A stretch of DNA of 64,000 bases from Aplectana chamaeleonis. Taxonomy: Eukaryota; Nematoda; Chromadorea; Rhabditida; Cosmocercidae. Shown one piece after another: positions 23,828-33,380 of the stretch. Location of the stretch: assembly GCA_029168955.1 (NCBI GenBank), contig JAPDOI010000695.1:171001-235000 (forward strand), read 5' to 3'. The notes under the pieces were generated by a model. It had not been told where the DNA came from. It was given only the letters and a program-made list of their open reading frames with translations, and searched no databases. A program made the position numbers and the translations under genes. Every line of letters starts with the position of its first letter. The first letter of the stretch is position 1.

Positions 23828-25110
23828 GTCAACAACCTTCTTCTTCTTTGGCCTTTGTCCCGCTTCCCTGCAGGGTCCGAATTAATGATTTCATCCCGAT
23901 CAGGCACACGATCGTGAAAAGAGGCACGTTAGCGCTCCTTTTCTCGATCGTGCGCCTGATCGGGATAAAAACCAGTAGCCTCCGGATAGTTGTGCAACGT
24001 GTCCAGCCACCGCTGCTTCGGACGTCCTTTTGGTCTCCTGCAATGGACTTCTGAATCAAGAGCGATCTCTCGAACGGAATCGTTTTTACCACGCAGGGCA
24101 TGACCACACCATCTCAATCTTGATTCACGGAGCTTTTCAGCGGTGGGAGCAACACCAAATTGCTTCCTTCTGTCTTCATTGAGAACATGATCGAGACGCG
24201 TAAGACCAGCTTTTCGTCGCAGCATTTTCGTTTCCATGACGTTCACGCGATATTCTGCCTCCTCGGCCGCTGATCAGCACCCAGCTCATTAGAGCGCAAC
24301 AGGTCGTATCTCATACCTGCACACTTTCGACTTGCGGTGATCAGCAGTCTTCCGATCGCGTAAGACACGGGTTGATGAGCGCCACTTAGACCAATCTGCA
24401 TTGATACGAGCATTTATCTCGTGAACAATGCCGCCGTCAGCAGTTATTGTCGATCCAAGATGCTTGAAAGCGCTGATGCGGTAGATTCGTGCCATTTATT
24501 CTTATACTGGCAAACACTTTTGCTTCGGTTGTCAACCTCTTCCTGGCGTTAAGTCGAAGGTTGAACTGCGCAAGATGGTCCTTCCAGTGTTGTGCTCGTT
24601 GCTCGAGATCGCTTTTGTCCTCCGACACCAGCATGACATCATCCGCATATGTACAGTCCACGGTGCCGGCTTCTGCAGGTCTTTCGTGACTGCATTCATA
24701 ACAATGACAAACAACATTGGAGACATGACCGAGCCTTGGTGCACACCCACCAAATTGGAAATTCTTCCGACGTGCCAGCGGCAGCTCCTACGCGGCTCGT
24801 TGGGTCGCTGTAGAACTCGCACCCACTCAATGAGTTCTTGAGGCCCACAATGTACTAGCGGGGCATACGAGATTACTCCATGCGGAACGTGATCGAAGGC
24901 CTTCTCCCAACGATGGAAGCCAAATGAAGCGGTTTCTTCATTTCGCGATGCTTCTCAGCCTCGAGTCGAGCGGCGCGGATGTCATCGGTGGTGCCACACA
25001 AGGAAACAAATCCGCACAGGTTATTGGAGAGTTCCACGATTTCTCGAATGCGACCATCGGCCGTAATTGACCCAGACGGCAGGGCATCCTTTCCTTTTTT
25101 AGATTGGAAT
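23825..25110 (-). pseudogene. RTE-type LINE reverse transcriptase fragment
   Basis: Reading on the minus strand from about 25110 there are, in order: GRIREIVELSNNLCG and EKHREMKKPLHLA, then FDHVPHGVISYA and GVHQGSVMSPMLF (RT motifs), then YADDVMLVSEDKSDLE (the active-site YADD), a strand corresponding to FKHLGSTITADGG, and a tail with RLDHVLNEDRRKQFGVAP, LRWCGHALRG and PKGRPKQRWLDT. This order is characteristic of RTE-clade LINEs of nematodes. The endonuclease half is missing (5' truncation) and several frameshifts are present. The 3' end abuts the mariner remnant at about 23825. Confidence 0.9.
23890..23965. repeat. long hairpin within the RTE coding tail
   Basis: ATCCCGATCAGGCACACGATCGTGAAAAG is followed after about 16 bp by its near-perfect inverse, CGATCGTGCGCCTGATCGGGAT. 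One arm encodes the normal RTE tail residues PDQAHDREK, so the hairpin looks like a local inverted duplication of coding sequence rather than an inserted element. Confidence 0.8.
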
Positions 25111-25284
25111 GGGTGTGCGTTGCTGTCAGTCCGCCGGGGTTTTTATCTCTGTGACAACCTGGTAGAAAAACTTGCCAGCCAGACTGCTGAGCTCCAGTGT
25201 TTCCACTTCCACAGCTGGGCTACGATATCATCAGGCCCAGTCACATATCACAGATATCACTCTGAGAGTTTTGACCGAGATATA

Positions 25285-25505
25285 GCCGAGAAATATGTAA
25301 CCCACCAGGCTCAGCAGCGGCTCCTGTTGGGCTATTTCTCGGCTATTTCGCGGCTGTTTCTCGGTTATTTCTCGGCTACTTTGCGGCCAATGCTTGATCG
25401 AAATCACGTTTTCCTCGAAATAGCCGAGAAATAGCAGAGAAATAGCCCACCAGGAGCCGCTGCGGGGCCTGGTGGGCTATTTCTCAAATATTTCCCAGGA
25501 ACTGG
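25285..25505. repeat. fold-back element
   Basis: CCACCAGGCTCAGCAGCGGCTCCTG near 25302 pairs with CAGGAGCCGCTG, GGGGCCTGGTGGG near 25448-25478. The loop is made of repeated TTTCTCGGCTA or TAGCCGAGAAATAG words. Non-coding. Confidence 0.75.
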
Positions 25506-26000
25506 TGCTCTTCACATAGCCAACAATCTGGGAATGATACCCTCATTCACAATTACAGACAACGATACCCTCAATCATAAATATTGTCATGTGTTCCAGT
25601 CTCTGGACGAAGACGTCCAGAGACAAGATTGAAGTCTCTTTGCGTCGGTTTCCCAAACTCACAAATGAAGCCAACTACCGAAAGATTTTTCTGGTTGAAC
25701 TGCAACGCAGAGCTTATGTTCATTTCCTGCGTTTTTTCCATATAACGTCTACCTCAAGTGATTGTATAAATAAATGAATAAACAAATATAACACTCTCAC
25801 TGAAAAATCAGTTGGCTTATCTCGAGGAATGCTTGTTCGTTTTGGACTGTTGCGGGGATGATGCACTTGTTGCAAACTGCGGCGAGGTTAACCTCCTTGC
25901 TGACGGTCATGACAAGGATCAAACTTAACCCCTCTGTTTGGGATGTAGCCCTATTTCTCTCTTCGTTTGCAGAACGTGTTGCTGTGTGAAGTACCTGCTG
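25506..26000. other. no gene established
   Basis: 25862-25920 matches 36262-36320, including the block CGGCGAGG and CTCCTTGCTG, and the shared frame gives LVANCGE / LLADGHDK versus LVADRGE / LLAAGRDK. A good acceptor (CTCTTCGTTTGCAG) at 25958-25971 opens a + frame that reads about 40 codons to a TGA. Whether it is an exon or a captured gene fragment is unclear. Confidence 0.35.
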
Positions 26001-26009
26001 TTGATAATG

Positions 26010-26345
26010 AGGGGTTTCACTTCAGAGAGGGCATCGGTTTCAACTCCTCGTCACCGAAGTCTGCTGCTGCTAACAGAAACACGAGCTGCCGATGAGGGAG
26101 GGTCGAAACCCAGAGAATAGAGGCTTTCTACACACAGAAGGAGGAGTCGTCCCGTTTTTGCAGTTCGGCACGACACGCCCCTCAATGTAAGCAAAGTGGG
26201 CCCGAATGGAATTAGAGCCCCAGAAAGCGAGACAACTCCTCCCTCGTTGTGTAGAGAACCCCTATACCGAAACCCAGTACGCGTCGGCAGCATAACGCTG
26301 TTAGCAGCGGCTGCTGCAGACAGCGAGGGGTTCAGATCGAGGTCA
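26010..26345. repeat. GC-rich repeat-like segment
   Basis: Contains inverted words (GAGGGGTTTC and GAAACCC; CAACTCCTC and GAGGAGTCG) between 26010 and 26330, suggesting a small degraded fold-back. The open frames on both strands are not supported. Confidence 0.4.
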
Positions 26346-26359
26346 GCAGTGACATGGTA

Positions 26360-27890
26360 ACCCTACGAACCCTGTGAGAGTTGGTTGAAAAAGCGCCGTG
26401 GCCAACCCGGTCGTAATCATGGACGATGGAGGTTGCAAAAAACACCCGAGGTGGCATACACGCAAGCTTCGGGTTAGGTTGAAGTTGGACAGGGTTTGGG
26501 CCGTGCGTCGGCACATTTGATGACAGCAGCGCGAGGGCTGAAAAGGGGTTGGGGAAGCACTGAAAAATCGTTCCCTCGCCAACCCTACCTGGGATGGTGG
26601 GGCGGCCGAAATCCCGCTGACACAGCAATTATTGATTATTCAAAGCACTCGCAGAGCAACCATCAAACGCACCGACGCCACAAATCCTGGCCAACCCCAA
26701 GCTTCCCCTCCGCGTACGTGCATGCCGCCCCCGGTGTGGCCAGCTGTGGCGGACGCGGTCAATATGTAAAGCCTAGCTTGCTCGAATGAGTCCGGGCGGA
26801 GCGAAGAGCGGAGCGGTCGGTCATGGTAAAATATAACAGTGATAAGAAGAAAAAGACACGATAAGCCCGATAAGTCTTTCTTAAACGGGATCAAAATGAG
26901 GAAGCAAGGCTATATGACTTATGAGAAACGATATCATGGATATCATTGATTTCTTACCTCATATCGTGTGAACATCGGTCGGGTCAGCTGCATCGGGTCT
27001 TTTTCCACCCCACCTCTGTCATGTCTTTCATGATTATCGGCCGGGCTGGCTACGCCGATCTGCCAACTATGAGGCCCCCGTCAGAGTCGGTGGATCTACT
27101 GAGTCCCACCGGGTCGATACGCACCGAATTCCTGGGAGAGGGTGCAAAAAAATCAACCCACTGAGTCCGACTGCGACCGTCTTGTGCCCTCCGCAATCCC
27201 TCCGGTCCATACTGATGGTTCTCATGCTTACAAGGGTGGGGAGAATGCACCGATTGGGTCCCACTGAGTCTCGCTGCGTTCCAACCGAAATCATCCTCGC
27301 CCCACCCTGTTGATATAGGACTTTCTCACGTGATTTGGGTGCACTTTCTTTGGCCGGCTGCGACCTGCCGAGTCCCGCCGTATCCCGACTCTCGTCGTCT
27401 GCGCTCTGTCCCACCTACTGCTACCGCTGACTATCGATTGCGTGTTTCGCAGAGGAACTGGGTGGCACTTGGGGCAACCGGACTCAGTCGGTTGCAGACG
27501 GTCGAGGACGGTTTTTTCCGCCGCGGACTCATTCGGACTCAGCAGGTTTTTCGACGAAGTCTGACGGGGCCTGACCGAGGCCTACTGTGCTGTCTCACAA
27601 CCCTTAGGCGTCGGTCAAAGTTGGATGTTCGGTGTAGCCAGCCCGGCCCATAATCATGAAAGACATGAGTGAGGTGGGATGCAGAAAACACCCGATGTGG
27701 CTGACCCGACCAATGTAATGAATGACATCCATGATATCGTTCCACATATTTCATACATATTGACCGCGTCAGACACACTGGATACACCGAGTGTTTTTTG
27801 CAACCTCCATCATCCATGTTTCTCACACGTATCGACCGTGATGGCCACGGTGATTCTCCAAACCAACTCTGACAGGAGCCTAAGAGAGCA
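26360..27890. repeat. large fold-back element, arms of several hundred bp
   Basis: The outer pair is 26370-26460 (GAGAGTTGGTT, CGTGGCCA, GATGGAGGTTGCAAAAAACAC) against 27790-27890 reversed. The inner pair is 26925-27060 (GATATCATGGATATCATT, GGTCGGGTCAGC, CATGTCTTTCATGATTAT, GGCCGGGCTGGCTAC) against 27640-27755 reversed. Between them are many GAGTC or GACTCAG words. The long frames on both strands are by-products. No transposase seen. Confidence 0.75.
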
Positions 27891-27899
27891 TTAGGTGGT

Positions 27900-28580
27900 A
27901 AACCATCGGGAAGCAAAACTTTTCTTCAATCTGTAGGCGATCAACGCTACCGATAAAGTTGACCTGCTTTGAATGTTACACGAGAAATTTGAGGTTTTTG
28001 CCGCGAAAACGTGTAAATGCCACTTGTTCTCTTCTTTCTCTCCATCACGGCTGTCCAAACTCATGAAGCATTCGGACTCTATAAGGGCTAGATTATAGCT
28101 TTAGAAAGGGTTCACCAAATTCCTCAAATGAGGCGAATTACGGAAATTTTAGAGATATGGCAACTTCACCATATCTTTATTCCCAACGAATTTAGGACAC
28201 CTGACTTCGTAATTAGGTTTTAGGGAACCGGAAACTAATGTCGTTTTCTTGTTCGATTCAAAGCCAAATCTGTTTTGTGCTTCGCGCGCACCAGAATTAT
28301 TGTAAATACGCAATCGCACCACCGCTTTTTTTCCGTTGCCGTGGACTGCACTAACCGTAAGACATTAGCATTCGTAAAAGGAAACATCATCTCTTGCCGT
28401 TTAGAAATTCGATGTCGCCACTCCACTTCGGATTCAACGATTAAGTTATACCAATGAAAAGAATTTTCGTAGAAGAAATCGCCGAAACTATCAAAACTAA
28501 TCCGCGAGTATTGATCTGATCCAGTATAGCCAATGATCTGACGAATCATGGCGGAGTACGTGGCGTGAAAAGAGACTTAC
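27900..28580. other. no gene established
   Basis: A 104-codon minus frame (28235-28549) lies just downstream of the exon at 28581 and could hold intron or further exon sequence, but no splice sites could be placed confidently. Confidence 0.35.
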
Positions 28581-28729
28581 TATCACATAAGACATCGACA
28601 ACAGCAGACTTCCCATTCGAACGGACGGATCCATGTCATGCTCGACGCATACATGGTGTAGTGCCCTGATGATCGCGTCTTGTTGCCTCCGACAGACGTC
28701 CCTGCTAGTCGTGGACAGCTTGTAGAACA
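28581..28729 (-). CDS. candidate nuclear-hormone-receptor LBD exon
   Basis: On the minus strand, 49 codons lie between a TTATTCAG acceptor and a consensus donor GTAAGTCTC. The peptide starts FYKLSTTSRDVCRRQQDAII and ends VRMGSLLLSMSYVI, with RALHHVC in the middle. The pattern of a basic or polar helix, an ALxxxC helix, then R-x-G-x-LLL resembles helices 8-10 of nematode nuclear receptor ligand-binding domains, where an R-x-G-x-LLL core is usual. It enters after two bases and leaves in phase 0. No zinc-finger exon was found nearby. The family assignment is tentative. Confidence 0.42.
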
Positions 28730-28739
28730 CTGAATAACT

Positions 28740-29660
28740 GGTTTTTCCTTCTTTTCAACCCTGCAAAAAACTATCAGGGGCAGCTGCCCGTAAAGTATGT
28801 CCGAATGATACTGGAAAACCATGCGGCCGGCGTGCGTTTCAAGCGGCCGTCGCATGCGCCACTTTCTAACGAGCATGCAAAACGACGGCGAGGCTTCCCT
28901 CGCAGAAACTGACTAAGAGCGGGGTCGGCTACAGTTGGCAGCAGGCCAGCTGCGTTGAACAATCAGCTCTGCAGCCGAGGAGGAGGGGGGCTACGAGAGC
29001 GGCACACGCGATGGCCGCTCGACAAGCACGTCGGCCGAATGGTTTGCCAGCCTCATTCGTACACACTTTTCAAGTAGTGTTACCTTTGAATTTGGTCTAG
29101 AGGATGGACGAACTGCGGCGGCAGATCGTCGCTCGCGATTGAAACCCCTGAACGGTGGTGTCGCGCACGCAGCACGGCCTGCAGCAGCGATCTCGTCCAT
29201 CCGCTCGACTAAATTTGACGAATGGCCCTAAATTCTGCTTGGAAAACAAAGACAATATTGATGACTGTTTTCAATGAAATCCAGTGGAAGCATTGTTGAC
29301 TGAAAATTTGGGTAACACCTGGGCTAATGTAGAGCATCATGATAGAGTATACCGATCTGCGCTTTTATAAACATGGTTGAAACTTGGAGATGATGATGAA
29401 AATTACAGGACTAATGCATCAGCCTTATTTCTATAATACGTCCACAGCGAGAAGCGAGCATTAATGCAGATGCGGCATAGGTATAGCCTTTCTCCCTGAT
29501 TTGAAGCCCGTCAAAGTAAGGATTATTGTGCCTATCATGTCGAAATCTCCTAATCACAGTTGTCATCAAAGCCCGCTGTGCTGCTTGCTTCGCCCGGAAT
29601 CATCAGAGCGAGATGGGGTTTTTCATGGAAGCGAAAAGGTATTTCCCTCCATTCCAACTG
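28740..29660. other. no gene established
   Basis: 28800-29215 is GC-rich and holds a weak fold-back (GGATGGACGAACTGCGG near 29103 against GCAGCAGCGATCTCGTCCATCC near 29180). Minus-strand frames here could extend the candidate nuclear receptor gene, but no exon boundary is convincing. 29220-29660 shows nothing. Confidence 0.35.
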
Positions 29661-29671
29661 TTTGTCACATA

Positions 29672-29860
29672 CAGTCTAGTTTTCCGAAACGTATACATCT
29701 ACAGTCGAAGCAGAAACGGAAGGTTGAAGATCAATGTTCACCAATCTCACTGCAATATCGACCGCTCTCGCTCAACCACTGGCGAGCTTCGTTCATACTG
29801 ATCTTCAACCGACCGCTTCTGCTTCGTGTGTAGATGCATACGTTTAGGGAAACTAGACTA
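29672..29860. mobile_element. palindromic MITE with TA-type flanks
   Basis: AGTCTAGTTTTCCGAAACGT, ATACATCTACA and TTGAAGATCA on the left pair with TGATCTTCAA, TGTGTAGATGCATACGTTT and GAAACTAGACTA on the right. TA lies at 29670-29671 and again at the right border, fitting a Tc1/mariner-type target. About 190 bp. Confidence 0.8.
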
Positions 29861-30454
29861 TAACAACGGCTACTTTTCTATGATTGCAGGCAAAATCGCA
29901 GTTGATCGGTTGCTTACTCTTCAATTGCAAATTTGGTCAAACTTGAAAATGGACTCTTCTGCTACAGGCCGCGGACGCGGAAGCAAAATTGACAGTCTCC
30001 ACCAGGAATGAGCAGAAATCCTCGTTTCGAAAATCGCAGCTTTACGCGTTTTTGGCCTACCTTGTTCCGAAAACATCAAAAAGGGGTACGGAACGCGGGA
30101 AATGCGGAACCAAATCTCGCGTCACCGACTTTATTGGAGTTTTTTTTTCGGATGTTGTAGGAGATACAACCTGAGTAGCAATGCCCAGCCTTCACTGGAT
30201 TACAATCTTTGCGATTTCCGGTCCAATGAAATGAAATCAAGAAAGTTTACTGTGCTGAAACGTTCTCTCGAAAATATCTGTCTGCTCCTTCTACATTGAC
30301 TGAGTCCGAATCAGGGGTGTGCGGAAAATTCTTTTCGGTAATTTTTTTACCGAAACTTTTTCCCGAACTTTTTTTCGGTAAATACGGTAAAAACGGAAAA
30401 TTCGGTAGAAATTCTGACTTCGGTTTTTTGGTGCCACCTGTCGTTCTCTGAGTC

Positions 30455-30612
30455 GAAATCCGGTCCGCAACTGCGTACTACGGCTGTTGCATCATGCGAC
30501 GCGTGATAATCGTGCTGGGAGAAGGGTGAATCGTGGCGGGACCAAGTGGTCCCAGCACGATTAACACGTGTCGCATATTGCAATAGTCGTAGTCCGCAAA
30601 TGCGGACCGGAT
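30455..30612. repeat. fold-back MITE inside the hAT element
   Basis: AATCCGGTCCGCAACTGCGTA and TGCGACGCGTG, ATCGTGCTGGGA on the left pair with TCCCAGCACGAT, CACGTGTCGCA and TGCGGACCGGAT on the right. The terminal word matches the fold-back at 21568-21808. Confidence 0.8.
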
Positions 30613-30718
30613 CGCTGAGGATACGATAGCACAAATGACCGATAATATTTATGTATCATTTTCAATAGCGCATGAGGATAGCGCAAATAATGAGTGAGTT
30701 TTACATATTAAACTGAGC

Positions 30719-30916
30719 TCAGCGGGTGAAGCTGATCAGCGAGACGTTGATTCTGAGAAAAAGTAACATTTCAAAATTTTCTGTTGTCAAGGTATTTCTG
30801 TAGTTACTCAAAATCAGGGCAGCTGAGGAAAACATCCATTCCGCCTCAGCTGTGCCAGGAGGCGCGCAAAAGTACTTATTTCTCAGTGGGGAAAGGTGCT
30901 GGTACGATGATTTCAC
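30719..30916 (-). pseudogene. hAT transposase C-terminal dimerisation remnant
   Basis: The minus frame contains LSPLRNKYFCAPPGTAEAEW, then MFSSAALILSNYRNTLTTEN and FEMLLFLRINVSLI. This matches the conserved hAT C-terminal dimerisation pattern (a P-T-S-x-x-x-E-R-x-F-S-x-x-G core, then R-x-x-L-x-x-x-x-x-E and L-x-F-L-x-x-N). The usual Glu-Arg before Phe-Ser is here Glu-Trp-Met. The rest of the enzyme is absent. Confidence 0.8.
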
Positions 30917-31510
30917 AATGGAGTCGTTCCAGAACTACAGTGGATTCAGTGTTGTGTCCGGGGGCTCCAAAAAATTCAGTTTCTGAATAATCTGCTTCAG
31001 GACTCTGCTAATTGAAAAAAATCCAGTTACTGAAACATCTGCTCTAGAACTCTGCTGATATGTATTTCTCGGAGTAGTATCTCGCTAAGAAAAAGCACGT
31101 GACACAAAAGGTGAAGAGATCGTTTGAGCATTCACAAAGTAGACCAAAGGGTTAAAAAAGATTAACAAAAAGAAGAATGAAGAAGGATATCGCGCCAATT
31201 GCATGCCTTGACAGTAGCAAACCCGTGAAATACGAGTAAGAAGTAGGCCGATTAGGCAAAAAACACCCAATTCTTTCGGTAAAAATTTCGGTAAATATCG
31301 AGAAAAACTCGGTAAATCGGTAAATCAAAATTTACCGAAAAACACCGGTAAATCCGGAAAACCGGTAAATCGGTAAACGGAAAATGCACACCCCTGGTCC
31401 GAATGTCTCTTTTTGACAGCAGGACTCACCGTAAATGATCTCTATGAACGTCTAACTCTAGACACACTAGAAAACTTATTCATCTTCATCACGGCATACT
31501 CCTATTAGGC

Positions 31511-31557
31511 CACCATCAAACGGCTAGGACCCTATTAGTCCCTAGCCGTTTGATGGC
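31511..31557. repeat. short perfect hairpin
   Basis: CACCATCAAACGGCTAGG and CCTAGCCGTTTGATGG are separated by about 10 bp. Its small size suggests a minimal MITE or a structured site. Confidence 0.8.
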
Positions 31558-31709
31558 GCTGAGGCCTGTGGCGTCTCTCCTTGATTGCACGTTTGAAAGC
31601 TGTTGAGTCCACAATGATCGCATTGCTCATATGTCATTTTCGCTAGCAGATTGACAAAACTTCGGTATTTTCTGGAAAATAGTTTTTTAGAAGATGCTGA
31701 CGACACACC

Positions 31710-32090
31710 TACTCAGAACTTCTAAAACAGGTTGTTAACACGCTAAAAGCCACTTCGTTCGGTGCAAACACGTTATTCGCGTCTTGGTATGGTGCAAGCG
31801 AGCTTTTTCAGTGCAGACGACACAGGAAGCACCGAGCAAGCAGCCTTACTGGGGGTTTTCAAAGCGTTCCAGCAGCTTATCGTACGGGGTAAACCAGCTC
31901 AATTTCACTTCGTTCCGTGCAAGCCTCCTTATCATGGATCGGTAGGGTGCGAACCAGTTTCGGTTTCGTGCCATCAGCCTTATGCCTGTGAAGCACCGTG
32001 CACGCAGCTTATGATAGTTGCCGAACCGTTCCAGCAGCTTCGCGCGGAGTTGACACGCTATCTTGCAGGTACGATTCGGCTCTAAACCAA
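31710..32090. repeat. dispersed repeat shared with 46.37-46.75 kb
   Basis: Blocks in the same order in both places: TTGTTAACACGCTAAAAGCCAC, CGTCTTGGTATGGTGCAAGCGAGC, GGAAGCACCGAGCAAGCAGCC, GCGTTCCAGCAGCTT, CACTTCGTTCCGTGCAAGC. The 46-kb copy and the partial one at 49.80-49.88 kb follow a 21-bp array; this one lacks the array. The 107-codon + frame over it is probably not a gene. Confidence 0.8.
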
Positions 32091-32476
32091 TGCCTGCTCA
32101 TCGAATCGTCTTTTTTGCTTCGTTCATTAGCAGTCGCGCAGTTTCTTTCTCTTTTCTCTCTCTCTCTAATGTTGATTTTTTTGAATGTTTATTGCCCTTT
32201 TTAGCCTGATATACCATAAGATATAGCAAGATAGACGAGTTGAACACAAAACTCGGATGTCAAGCTCTAAACATTCTAAAAACATCAAACCCGTCCCGTA
32301 CCCATCCACTTCATTGTAGCTTCAAATGCGGTGGCCTAATTCCTCTGCCCTTATTTCGCGGTTCTGCATGATAGCCCAGAAGTCCCGCCTGAATCATTAT
32401 ATTCTTCAGGCATAAGGTTTCGTCGAACCCCGCTTGCCACCCGCCGCATTAGAGCGAAATCTCAACCGTAGCTTAA

Positions 32477-32907
32477 AGGCACAGTCCAATCTCAGGGATA
32501 AAATTTGATATTATAGTCCACCCACCGTGTACAGCAACCCTGCCAAGCGCGAGATCTCAATTCGATCAAATAAGTGTGAAACTACAAGGAAAAAGTCGGC
32601 CCCGCCCCCAATACCTTAAAAGCATAATCAAGCGTTCCGCCTCGGATAGGGAACCACATTCTTTGCAAACCGAAAAATTGGTTTGTGTAGCAATGCTCAA
32701 AGGCAAAATGTACAATAGCAGAGCTCTTAGTTCCCTTTCCGGGGCGGTATGCGCGGTTAGGCTTTTGGGGTAAAGTGGGCGGGGCCGACTTTTTCCCTGA
32801 AGTTTCTCACTTATTTGATCGAATTGAGATCTCGCGCTTGGCAGGGTTGCTATACACGGCGGCCGGAATATAATATCAAAAATTACTCCTGAGCTTGGAC
32901 TGTGGCT
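32477..32907. mobile_element. TTAA-flanked MITE, family 3
   Basis: Ends AGGCACAGTCCAATCTCAG and, inverted, CTTGGACTGTGGCT. TTAA is at 32473-32476 and 32908-32911. The interior is palindromic (AAGTCGGCCCCGCCC against GGGCGGGGCCGACTT). It shares its right-hand TTAA with the next element. Confidence 0.85.
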
Positions 32908-32911
32908 TTAA

Positions 32912-33376
32912 AGGCACAGTCCAAGCTCAGAATCGTTATCAAGTTTTCCTGCTCAGTTTACAGAGAATTCCGCGCTGATCACATTATTGTTTCCAGATTC
33001 GCTCAGAACCCACTACGAACGGAGTTATGGTCCCTCAAAGATTGTAAATTTGAACGGTGAGAATTTGGTGGACGAGTTGTCTCGGTCCTGTTTTCCCCTC
33101 GTCGCTCGCAGCCATCGCACCGGAGCAGACGACACTATAAAAATAGACCGATAATAAATGGAAGAACGTATACTTTGATCAAATCCATGGCGCGTCTCGT
33201 CCCTATTGAGACTGAAACCCCTAAAGTGGGCGATTCGGGGGGGGGGGGGCGGAGGGAATGGGTGCTCGATTTTTTTTGCTGACTCGGAAGAGTTGAGACT
33301 CAGCGTTTTGCAGGGTTGCTACACACACCGGCAGGACCATAATATCAAATTTAACCGACGAGCTTGGACTGTGCCT
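32912..33376. mobile_element. TTAA-flanked MITE, family 3, adjacent copy
   Basis: Ends AGGCACAGTCCAAGCTCAG and CTTGGACTGTGCCT, with TTAA at 32908-32911 and 33377-33380. It contains GAACGGAGTTATGGTCCCTC, shared with family 1, so the families are related. There is a G-run near 33238-33250. Confidence 0.85.
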
Positions 33377-33380
33377 TTAA

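Larger units (their letters stand above)
30312..31396 (-). mobile_element. hAT transposon remnant with 8-bp target duplication
   Basis: Termini are CAGGGGTGTGCGGAAAATT and, inverted, AAATGCACACCCCTG. They are flanked by the identical 8-mer GTCCGAAT at 30304-30311 and 31397-31404, as expected of hAT elements. Subterminal regions are dense in CGGTAAA and TTTACCG words (30340-30410 and 31275-31385). A transposase C-terminal remnant on the minus strand lies at 30719-30916. At 1.09 kb it is far shorter than an autonomous hAT, so it is an internally deleted copy. Confidence 0.93.

Noticed and set aside
26946..27916. Several 70-125 codon frames on both strands
   Set aside because: They lie in the arms of the fold-back element, and mirror-image frames appear on each arm.
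28231..28549. Minus-strand continuation of the candidate nuclear receptor
   Set aside because: The frame is open but I could not place an acceptor or see LBD helix 11-12 features.
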